From: Pseudomonadota bacterium
Lineage (GTDB): Bacteria > Desulfobacterota > BSN033 > G020346125
NCBI GenBank assembly: GCA_030673585.1
Contig: DAOVIU010000084.1
Coordinates: 1-6,117 of the forward strand
DNA: 6,117 nt
Reading direction: 5' to 3'
Shown: piece after piece, positions 1-4,846 of the stretch
Position numbering within the stretch: position 1 is the first letter of the stretch
How the letters are laid out: every line of letters begins with the position of its first letter
Program-made: the position numbers and the translations under genes
Notes under the pieces: model-generated
What the model was told of the DNA's origin: nothing
Seen by the model: only the letters and a program-made list of their open reading frames with translations
Databases searched by the model: none

Positions 1-363
1 CATCTTCATGGCCTTCAATGTCGCTTGAAGGATATTGCTCCGGTCAATGTCACCCTGATCCACGACGCCTATCCCCACGGATCGGGCACTGGATAGCACT
101 TTATCGTATACTTCCTCCCTCCTTTCGGGGGACAACCTCTTGGAGTCCGCGATTGCCCCGCTCATCCATCCCCTCGGGAATATCACGGCTGCTGCCACAA
201 CGGGCCCGGCCAAGGGTCCCCTGCCCGCCTCATCAATTCCGGCGATATCTCGGTAGCCAGCCCTGTAGCATTGACGTTCAAAGAAGTCCATTGCCTGCTT
301 GGGCAAATCGTAAAGGGAGAGCTGAACTTGTTGTCGTCTGGCTACCATTGAGAATTCCGTCAT
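1..363 (-). CDS. rnhB: Ribonuclease HII (3' end beyond window)
   Basis: RNase HII cuts the RNA strand of RNA-DNA hybrids and removes single ribonucleotides misincorporated in DNA; it acts in the cytoplasm. About 120 N-terminal residues are visible. Counting from the methionine at 348, the signature [21 protein letters not shown] region spans about residues 35-55. D39 and E40 are the first two of the four metal-binding acidic residues, followed by [17 protein letters not shown] (69-85) and the conserved [14 protein letters not shown] (101-114). The other two catalytic aspartates fall past the window edge. There are two possible starts. ATG at 363 shares ATGA with the rplS stop, which suggests translational coupling. 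ATG at 348 has only a weak GGAA six bases upstream. I prefer 363 but cannot decide firmly. About 35 residues precede the catalytic core, a longer N-terminus than in E. coli RNase HII. Last visible gene of the ffh-rnhB operon. Confidence 0.95.
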   Translation of the reverse strand, partial: MTEFSMVARRQQVQLSLYDLPKQAMDFFERQCYRAGYRDIAGIDEAGRGPLAGPVVAAAVIFPRGWMSGAIADSKRLSPERREEVYDKVLSSARSVGIGVVDQGDIDRSNILQATLKAMKM

Positions 364-710
364 GGGCTCTGCTTTCTCGTCTTGATGCGCGCTGCCTTGC
401 CCCGTAATTTCCTCAAATAGTAGAGTTTTGCCCTCCGAACCCGTCCGCGATTTACGATCTCTATCCTTTCGATCCTCGGGGAATGAAGGGGAAAAATCCT
501 CTCCACGCCGATCCCATAGGAAACCTTTCTCACGGTAAAGGTCGCTCCAACTCCTCCCTTTCGTTTTCTGATGACCACGCCCTCGAAAACCTGTATCCGC
601 TCCTTCTCCCCCTCGACGATCTTGAAGTGAATCTTGACCGTATCCCCGACGTTAAAAGTGGGCAGATCCATCCTCATCTGCTCTTTCTCGATCGATTCCA
701 TGGAATTCAT
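360..710 (-). CDS. rplS: 50S ribosomal protein L19
   Basis: L19 is a large-subunit protein at the 30S-50S interface. The 116-residue product has the usual family length and matches throughout: N-terminal [19 protein letters not shown] (7-25), the basic [19 protein letters not shown] stretch (62-80), and the C-terminal [22 protein letters not shown] (89-110). The ATG at 710 is supported by a strong AGGAGG ribosome binding site about six bases upstream, so no other start is needed. It lies 21 bases after the methyltransferase gene and overlaps the possible rnhB start by four bases. trmD-rplS linkage is widely conserved in bacteria; here one extra methyltransferase gene separates them. Expression is probably from the promoter ahead of ffh; I see no separate promoter in the short gap. 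Confidence 0.98.
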   Translation of the reverse strand: MNSMESIEKEQMRMDLPTFNVGDTVKIHFKIVEGEKERIQVFEGVVIRKRKGGVGATFTVRKVSYGIGVERIFPLHSPRIERIEIVNRGRVRRAKLYYLRKLRGKAARIKTRKQSP

Positions 711-731
711 ATTCTCCTCCTTCTATCTGCC

Positions 732-1298
732 CTATCTGTGACCCAGCAGTCGATCCAGGATAATGGCCGCCGCGGAGCGCACGGAGAGGTGGTTGTAATC
801 AGAACCCTCGATGGGGGCCAAAATATAGTCGGAATTTCCGATGACCTCTTCTGTCAAACCCCAGCCGGTCCCGAATAATAGGAGAAATGGCCGCGATCTA
901 CCGGACAAAATCTCCTTAAGCTGATGGTACCCGATATTTTCCCGTTGGGGCCGAGCCCCCGTCGCTACAACCTTCACCTCTGCTCCCCACTGCCTCGTTA
1001 TATCCCCAATGGTTTCCTCCATGGATTCCTCAACCCTCACCAAGGAGAGAGCAGCCCGCCTTGTAGGATTATACGCGGCTCCCTTCCCCTCGACCCAGTG
1101 CTGAAGAACCCTCTCCACTAACTGGTTCTGGGATGTCAAAGGAGTAATGACATAAAAACCACCGAGGTCAAAGGTTCTTGCGGACCTGGCGATATCGTGG
1201 ATATCCACCGTTGTCACCGCGGTGGCAACGGTATTTCCCTTCCTGTCATAAACGGGATAGTGGACTAAGCCAACGTATATGTTGAGGTTGCTAACGAT
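732..1298 (-). CDS. Predicted SPOUT (alpha/beta-knot) RNA methyltransferase, TM1570-like
   Basis: The product matches the family of predicted SAM-dependent RNA methyltransferases found next to trmD (Pfam Methyltrn_RNA_4 type, Thermotoga TM1570). Its RNA substrate is, to my knowledge, not established. Numbering from codon 1298 (188 residues): an N-terminal beta strand NIYVGLVHYPVYD (6-18), VATAVTTVDIHDIARSART (24-42), FYVITPL (48-54), YNPTRRAALSLVRV (76-89), the knot-like SAM-binding LFGTGWGLTEEV (141-152), and DYNHLSVRSAAAIILDRLLG (167-186). The start is the odd point. In this frame the first ATG/GTG/TTG after the stop at 1347-1349 is GTG at 1217, which would remove the conserved first strand. 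I place the start at ATC (1298), three bases after a GAGGG motif; ATA at 1278-1280 is another non-standard option. The gene begins 16 bases after trmD and ends 21 bases before rplS. The family assignment is firm; the exact start is not. Confidence 0.88.
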   Translation of the reverse strand: MVSNLNIYVGLVHYPVYDRKGNTVATAVTTVDIHDIARSARTFDLGGFYVITPLTSQNQLVERVLQHWVEGKGAAYNPTRRAALSLVRVEESMEETIGDITRQWGAEVKVVATGARPQRENIGYHQLKEILSGRSRPFLLLFGTGWGLTEEVIGNSDYILAPIEGSDYNHLSVRSAAAIILDRLLGHR

Positions 1299-1314
1299 TT
1301 TCCCTCGGGATCCC

Positions 1315-2064
1315 TTACGTATGGCTTCCCTCTCCCTCTTCCCTCTTTATCTCCTCCAAGAGGGTGAGGTCATCTTCCGGGAGATTGGCCTTTTCCAGGA
1401 GGTCGGGGCGTCGGATCAACGTCCTCTTCAATGCCTCCTTCCTTCTCCACTGGGTGATTTGCCGATGATCTCCCGATACTAAGACCTCAGGGACCCTCTT
1501 TCCCCTGAAAACACGGGGCCGAGTGTATTGGGGATATTCCAACAAGGCATCGGCAAAGGATTCCTCCAAGACCGAGGCCTCTGAGCCTAAAACTCCAGGC
1601 ACAAAGCGGGAAATGGCGTCGATAACGACCATAACGGCCAACTCTCCTCCCGTCAAAATATAATCGCCAATGGAGATCTCCTCGTCGATGTACCCCCTTA
1701 CCCGATCGTCCACGCCCTCATATCGCCCACAGACGAAAAGGAGATGGCCGCATTGGCTGAGCCTTTTTGCCTCACCGTGATTGAATGTCACCCCCTGTGG
1801 GGTCATCAAGATAACCATTGGTGAACCATTTGTGGATTTAATCCCCTCAATGCCCTCCACGATGGGCCCAGCCATCATAACCATACCGCTCCCGCCGCCA
1901 TAGGGGGAATCGTCGACCACGTGATGTTTGTCCGCGGTGAAATCGCGAATATTGTAAATATTGACCTCGATAAGCCCCCTATCGATAGCCCTCTTCAATA
2001 CGCTCGATGCGAAGGGAGACTGGAACATATCCGGAAAAAGCGTGAGTATATCGAAGCGAATCAT
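1315..2064 (-). CDS. trmD: tRNA (guanine-37-N1)-methyltransferase
   Basis: TrmD transfers a methyl group from S-adenosylmethionine to N1 of G37, next to the anticodon, and so prevents +1 frameshifting. The 249-residue protein is of family length and carries all hallmark regions: MIRFDILTLFPDMF (1-14), VDDSPYGGGSGMVM (50-63), CGRYEGVDDRV (112-122) with E116, the trefoil-knot SAM loop ISIGDYILTGGELA (130-143), R153, SFADALLEYPQYTRP (169-183) containing D172, the expected catalytic aspartate, and LVSGDHRQITQWRR (195-208). The ATG at 2064 overlaps the rimM stop as ATGA, so translation is likely coupled to rimM, which is the common arrangement. A second knot-type methyltransferase gene follows directly. 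No key residue appears to be missing. Confidence 0.98.
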   Translation of the reverse strand: MIRFDILTLFPDMFQSPFASSVLKRAIDRGLIEVNIYNIRDFTADKHHVVDDSPYGGGSGMVMMAGPIVEGIEGIKSTNGSPMVILMTPQGVTFNHGEAKRLSQCGHLLFVCGRYEGVDDRVRGYIDEEISIGDYILTGGELAVMVVIDAISRFVPGVLGSEASVLEESFADALLEYPQYTRPRVFRGKRVPEVLVSGDHRQITQWRRKEALKRTLIRRPDLLEKANLPEDDLTLLEEIKREEGEGSHT

Positions 2065-2573
2065 TCCTCCAGAAGTCCCTCTATGGGGTGAATTACCATG
2101 TGCCCCTTTTCCCTATCCACCCGCACGATCACCTCTTTCGTGGCGGGAATCAACCATTCCCTTTTCCCCTGAACGAGATAAACGTCGTTGCTTCTCGTAG
2201 GCAGTATCGCCTCCACCCTGCCCAGAACCCTGCCCTCGTCGGTAAGCACATCCATTCCGATGATTTCGAACCAATAGTATTCCCCTTCTTCCAAGGGAGG
2301 AAGGTCTTCCCTCTTGACCAAAACCGATGCGCCGACCAGTTTCTCCGCATCGGCGGCTCCTTCACAACCCTTCAATCGACCGGAAATGAATTTATTCTGA
2401 ATTTTTGCGGTCTCAATCTCATAGGGCTTCACGTGACCAGTCCTATCTTCAAGATAGACCTTTCGATATGACAGGAAATCAGATCGGGTTTCGTTGTAAT
2501 AGTGGATTCTGAGATTACCCTTTATTCCATGGAGTCCCGCAACCCTCCCGATGGTGATGTACTGACCTTTCAT
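2061..2573 (-). CDS. rimM: 16S rRNA processing / 30S maturation factor RimM
   Basis: RimM helps the head of the 30S subunit assemble and binds ribosomal protein S19. The 170-residue protein has the two expected domains. The N-terminal RimM barrel starts with ITIGRVAGLHGIKGNLRI (6-23) and includes LKGCEGAADAEKLVGASV (67-84), a good match to the family pattern of substrate-contacting residues. The C-terminal PRC-barrel includes LPPLEEGEYYWFEIIGMDV (91-109), GRVEAILPTRSNDVYLV (118-134) and LIPATKEVIVRVD (141-153), ending in the typical PIEGLLE. The ATG at 2573 lies six bases after the khpA stop without a clear ribosome binding site, so translation probably depends on ribosomes finishing khpA. 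Its stop overlaps trmD by four bases. The RNA-maturation role fits its neighbours rpsP and trmD. Confidence 0.97.
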   Translation of the reverse strand: MKGQYITIGRVAGLHGIKGNLRIHYYNETRSDFLSYRKVYLEDRTGHVKPYEIETAKIQNKFISGRLKGCEGAADAEKLVGASVLVKREDLPPLEEGEYYWFEIIGMDVLTDEGRVLGRVEAILPTRSNDVYLVQGKREWLIPATKEVIVRVDREKGHMVIHPIEGLLEE

Positions 2574-2579
2574 TGGGAT

Positions 2580-2810
2580 TTATTCGATGATCTCCAAAAC
2601 GGAATGCCTTTTGATCTTGGTTGACGCGGCGCTCAGGATCGTCCGTATAGCCCGAGCCGTCCGGCCCTGCTTGCCGATCACCTTGCCCAAATCCTCTTTG
2701 GCAACTGTCAACTCTATGACAGAGGTCCTCTCCCCTTCAACTTCGGAGACCTTCACCTGATCAGGGCTGTCCACGAGTGCTTTGGCGATGTATTCGATTA
2801 ACTCTTTCAT
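2580..2810 (-). CDS. khpA: KH-domain RNA-binding protein KhpA (YlqC family)
   Basis: This small cytoplasmic RNA-binding protein consists of a single KH domain. In Gram-positive bacteria KhpA pairs with KhpB and affects cell elongation and RNA metabolism; its role in this lineage is not known to me. The 76-residue product starts [19 protein letters not shown] and contains the RNA-binding [18 protein letters not shown] region, with the GxxG loop GKQG at 46-49. The ATG at 2810 is chosen because GGAGGGG lies about six bases upstream and because the resulting length matches the family. The frame stays open 19 codons further upstream to 2867, but that extension has no family resemblance. Position between rpsP and rimM is the classic location of this gene. 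Confidence 0.96.
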   Translation of the reverse strand: MKELIEYIAKALVDSPDQVKVSEVEGERTSVIELTVAKEDLGKVIGKQGRTARAIRTILSAASTKIKRHSVLEIIE

Positions 2811-2882
2811 TCGTCCCCTCCCCCTTGAAATGAATTGAGTTCGCAGAGGTAACCACCGGAGATCCACGAATTCTCAACCTCC

Positions 2883-3137
2883 CTACGCCAGTTTCTTCAA
2901 GATACCGGATTGTCTCAACAGGTTCCTGACCGTCTTGGTGGGCTGGGCACCCCTCTTGCACCACTCCATCGCCCTGTCTTCCATGATATGAACTTCAGCA
3001 GGGTCCTTATTGGGGTCATAGGTTCCAATCTTCTCGATAAACCGACCGTCTCTCGGGAAACGAGAATCCGAGACGACTATTCGATAAAAAGGTTTTTTCT
3101 TGCCACCAAACCGGGCCAGTCTCATGACGATGGCCAT
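2883..3137 (-). CDS. rpsP: 30S ribosomal protein S16
   Basis: S16 is a small-subunit protein needed for 30S assembly; it contacts 16S rRNA of the body domain. From the ATG at 3137 the protein has 84 residues and begins MAIVMRLARFGGKKKPFYRI, followed by VVSDSRFPRDGRFIEKIGTYDP (21-42) and the later GAQPTKTVRNLL (63-74), all typical. Two in-frame starts lie further upstream (GTG 3149, ATG 3146), but they sit inside or against the ribosome binding site GGAGGTGAT, whereas 3137 has workable spacing of about seven bases and matches the family N-terminus. The gene starts 35 bases after ffh and is followed by a 72-base gap to khpA in which I see no clear terminator or promoter. Confidence 0.97.
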   Translation of the reverse strand: MAIVMRLARFGGKKKPFYRIVVSDSRFPRDGRFIEKIGTYDPNKDPAEVHIMEDRAMEWCKRGAQPTKTVRNLLRQSGILKKLA

Positions 3138-3144
3138 CTTTTGC

Positions 3145-3153
3145 ATCACCTCC
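3145..3153 (-). promoter_or_regulatory. Extended ribosome binding site of rpsP
   Basis: On the minus strand the bases read GGAGGTGAT, complementary to nine bases of the 16S rRNA 3' tail (anti-Shine-Dalgarno). The ATG at 3137 begins seven bases after its end. This decides the rpsP start, because the upstream GTG and ATG overlap the site itself. It is the longest such match I see in the operon and fits high output of a ribosomal protein. Confidence 0.8.
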
Positions 3154-3172
3154 CCTAGGTTTCCACGGTAAT

Positions 3173-4501
3173 CTAAATTCGCAACATCTTATAGAGTTCC
3201 CTCGTTCCTCCTGTTCTCAATTTTTTCATCGCCTTGAGCATCTGGGTGTATTGTTTGAGAAGCCTATTAACGTCCTGAACCGTTGTCCCGCTCCCCCTCG
3301 CTATCCTCAATCGCCTGCTTCCGTTAATGATAGCATGATTCCGTCGCTCTTTGGGAGTCATGGAGTTGATAATGGCCTCAATCTTCACCAGTTCACGTTC
3401 CTCAAAGCGAATTCCCTTCAGGCTTTTCAACCCACCAATCCCGGGAATCATATCCAGGATGCTCTCAACGGATCCCATCTTCTTAATCTGCCGAATTTGG
3501 TCCCTGAAATCCTCAAGGCCGAAGGATTCCTTTTTCAGCTTTCTCTCCAGCTCCTCGGCCTTTTGCTCATCGAAGGCGGCCTCGGCTTTCTCGATCAATG
3601 AGAGGATATCCCCCATTCCCAGGATTCGAGAGGCCATCCGGTCGGGGTGGAACACCTCTAACGCGTCCAGTTTCTCCCCGGTGCCGATGAATTTTATGGG
3701 TTTCCCCGTTACTCCCTTGATGGAGATGGCAGCGCCTCCCCTTGCATCACCCTCCATTTTCGTCAGGATCACCCCGTCAATGTCCAGCGCATCGTCAAAG
3801 GCCTTGGCGATATTGACCGCATCTTGTCCCGTCATGGCATCGGCCACCAAGAGGATCTCCTTGGGGCTCAATTCCACCTTTATCCGGCGGAGTTCCTCCA
3901 TCAGCGGTTCGTCGATGTGGAGCCTGCCCGCGGTATCGACAAGCATGAGGTCATAACCCGCTCCCATAGCCCTCTGCCTCGCCCGTTGGCAGATTTCAAG
4001 GGGGCTTTGTTCCGGATTGGACTCATAGAACTCTATCCCCGCCTCCTTTGCCAAAAGCTGAAGTTGCTGGATGGCGGCTGGCCTGTATACGTCGGCCGGC
4101 ACCAGGTAGGGGAATCTATTTCCCCCCTTAAAATGCGCCGCCAACTTGGCGGCCGTGGTCGTCTTTCCGCAGCCATGAAGCCCGACCAGCATGATGGCGA
4201 TGGGCGGCTTGCCCGACAGGTGGATTTTCGGCTCCCCATCACCCATCAGCGATGCCAGCTCCTGGTGGACTATCTTAATCACCTGCTGGGCCGGGGTCAA
4301 ACTCGCCATGACTTCCTGACCGACGGCCCGCGAGTGGACCGAATCGATGAAGTCCTTCACCACCTTGAAATGAACATCGGCCTCCAAGAGCGCAAGCTTA
4401 ACCTCCCGAAGGGCCGCTTTGATATCTCCCTCCTTGAGCTTCCCATGGCCCTTAAGCTTCTTAAAAACCCCCTCTAACTTTTGCGTCAGATTGTCGAACA
4501 T
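3173..4501 (-). CDS. ffh: Signal recognition particle GTPase Ffh (SRP54)
   Basis: Ffh with 4.5S RNA forms the signal recognition particle. It binds hydrophobic signal sequences emerging from ribosomes and delivers them to FtsY at the membrane. The 442-residue product has the N domain (about 1-90), the G domain (about 100-295) and the methionine-rich M domain (about 325-430). G-domain motifs: P-loop GLHGCGKTTT (107-116), DVYRPAA (137-143), DTAGRL (189-194), TKMEGDARGG (247-256) and GTGEKLDALEVF (273-284). The M domain has SMTPKERRNHAIINGSRR (380-397) and IARGSGTTVQDVNRLLKQ (400-417), the 4.5S RNA-binding region. The ATG at 4501 (MFDNLTQKLEGVF) fits the family start and has GGGA five bases upstream; the frame extends 13 codons further to 4540 without resemblance. 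Oddities: H and C in the P-loop where GLQGS/A/V is usual, and TKME where TKxD is usual. First gene of the operon, behind a strong promoter. Confidence 0.98.
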   Translation of the reverse strand: MFDNLTQKLEGVFKKLKGHGKLKEGDIKAALREVKLALLEADVHFKVVKDFIDSVHSRAVGQEVMASLTPAQQVIKIVHQELASLMGDGEPKIHLSGKPPIAIMLVGLHGCGKTTTAAKLAAHFKGGNRFPYLVPADVYRPAAIQQLQLLAKEAGIEFYESNPEQSPLEICQRARQRAMGAGYDLMLVDTAGRLHIDEPLMEELRRIKVELSPKEILLVADAMTGQDAVNIAKAFDDALDIDGVILTKMEGDARGGAAISIKGVTGKPIKFIGTGEKLDALEVFHPDRMASRILGMGDILSLIEKAEAAFDEQKAEELERKLKKESFGLEDFRDQIRQIKKMGSVESILDMIPGIGGLKSLKGIRFEERELVKIEAIINSMTPKERRNHAIINGSRRLRIARGSGTTVQDVNRLLKQYTQMLKAMKKLRTGGTRELYKMLRI

Positions 4502-4551
4502 TGCGGTCCCAGGTCCCCCAGGAAACAGAGCGATAACCAATTAAACAATTA

Positions 4552-4580
4552 ATTTTATTGAAATTAACACGGGTTGTCAA
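4552..4580 (-). promoter_or_regulatory. Sigma70-type promoter of the ffh-rnhB operon
   Basis: On the minus strand a perfect -35 box TTGACA (4580-4575) is followed by a 17-base spacer and a -10 box TAAAAT (4557-4552), one mismatch from TATAAT. The surroundings are AT-rich, in contrast to the GC-richer flanks. Transcription would start near 4545, giving a leader of about 45 bases before the ffh ATG. Position, orientation and spacing all support this as the main promoter of the translation-gene operon; it has not been tested. Confidence 0.8.
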
Positions 4581-4657
4581 TTCGCCTGTTCTCCGGAAAT
4601 CTCCCCTTTGTGGGGAAAACCAATCTCCACGGGCGTAATCTCCTGGAGAGCCAACGC

Positions 4658-4683
4658 AATCGGGATCCTTCTGGGCCCCGATT
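4658..4683 (-). other. Inverted repeat, possible hairpin
   Basis: AATCGGG at 4658-4664 is exactly complementary to CCCGATT at 4677-4683, giving a seven-base-pair stem with a 12-base loop; on the minus strand a further G-U pair is possible. No T-run follows on either strand, so it is not a standard intrinsic terminator. It lies about 80 bases upstream of the -35 box of the ffh promoter and could be an operator-like site or a structure in the antiporter transcript's 3' region. Function unknown. Confidence 0.4.
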
Positions 4684-4784
4684 CTACACCTGGAATTCTT
4701 TCTCAATGCGGGGGGAGGAGACTTGAGGGAGGATCGCCCGATAAGCCTCAAAGGATGGTCTTTTGCCTGAATAGCCTCTGAGAA

Positions 4785-4814
4785 TGATTCCCAATTCCCT
4801 TTCGCTGGGAATCA
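4785..4814 (-). terminator. Hairpin downstream of the antiporter gene, possible transcript end
   Basis: TGATTCCCA at 4785-4793 is perfectly complementary to TGGGAATCA at 4806-4814: a nine-base-pair stem with a 12-base loop, 21 bases after the antiporter stop codon. An alternative six-pair stem using the second GGGAAT copy in the loop is also possible. On the minus strand the bases after the stem (TTCTCAG) lack a T-run, so this would be a weak or factor-dependent terminator, or a hairpin protecting the 3' end. The call rests on position and stem quality only. Confidence 0.4.
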
Positions 4815-4823
4815 CCCCTCACG

Positions 4824-4846
4824 GCGGCAAAACCCTAGGGTGCCGC
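4824..4846 (-). other. Inverted repeat spanning the antiporter stop codon
   Basis: GCGGCA and TGCCGC arms (4824-4829 and 4841-4846) flank an 11-base centre that contains the palindrome CCCTAGGG. On the minus strand the arm begins inside the last codons of the antiporter gene and the TAG stop lies in the loop. A T-rich stretch precedes it rather than follows it, so it does not fit an intrinsic terminator for the antiporter gene. It may act with the hairpin at 4785-4814 at the 3' end of that transcript. Confidence 0.35.

Larger units (their letters stand above)
4502..4834. other. Intergenic region between the antiporter gene and ffh
   Basis: This stretch of about 330 bases carries no coding region I can support. 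The only long minus-strand frame (4461-4751) runs through the promoter and into ffh in another frame, and its product has no recognisable features. The region holds the ffh promoter at 4552-4580, inverted repeats at 4658-4683 and 4785-4814, the first half of one at 4824-4846, and three copies of GGAGATT on the minus strand (4598-4604, 4622-4628, 4637-4643). I searched by eye for a tRNA T-loop and for the conserved GGAAGCA-type loop of 4.5S RNA on both strands and found neither. I recognise no riboswitch. Confidence 0.6.

Noticed and set aside
2811..2867. Upstream extension of khpA giving 95 residues
   Set aside because: The added 19 residues lack family resemblance, and a good ribosome binding site precedes the ATG at 2810.
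2811..2882. Possible hairpin regulator in the rpsP-khpA gap
   Set aside because: Only five-base arms (GAGGT/ACCTC, TTGAG/CTCAA) with long loops; within what chance would give.
3351..3956. Plus-strand frame of 201 codons opposite ffh
   Set aside because: Antisense shadow of the well-supported ffh coding sequence; serine-rich composition is typical of such mirror frames.
3824..4477. Plus-strand frame of 217 codons opposite ffh
   Set aside because: Also antisense to ffh, with no recognisable motif and no plausible own promoter or ribosome binding site.
4502..4540. Upstream extension of ffh by 13 codons
   Set aside because: The family start is MFDNL at 4501; the extension would leave almost no leader after the predicted transcription start.
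4602..4616. Short TCCCC/GGGGA hairpin considered as a terminator
   Set aside because: Only five pairs with a five-base loop and no T-run after it on the minus strand; lies just upstream of the ffh promoter and may be chance.
4461..4751. Minus-strand open frame of 96 codons across the spacer into ffh
   Set aside because: It covers the ffh promoter and start in another frame, begins with TTG, and its product shows no recognisable domain; chance frame.
4581..4834. Possible 4.5S RNA or tRNA gene near ffh
   Set aside because: No GGAAGCA-type SRP loop, no T-loop or acceptor pairing seen on either strand.
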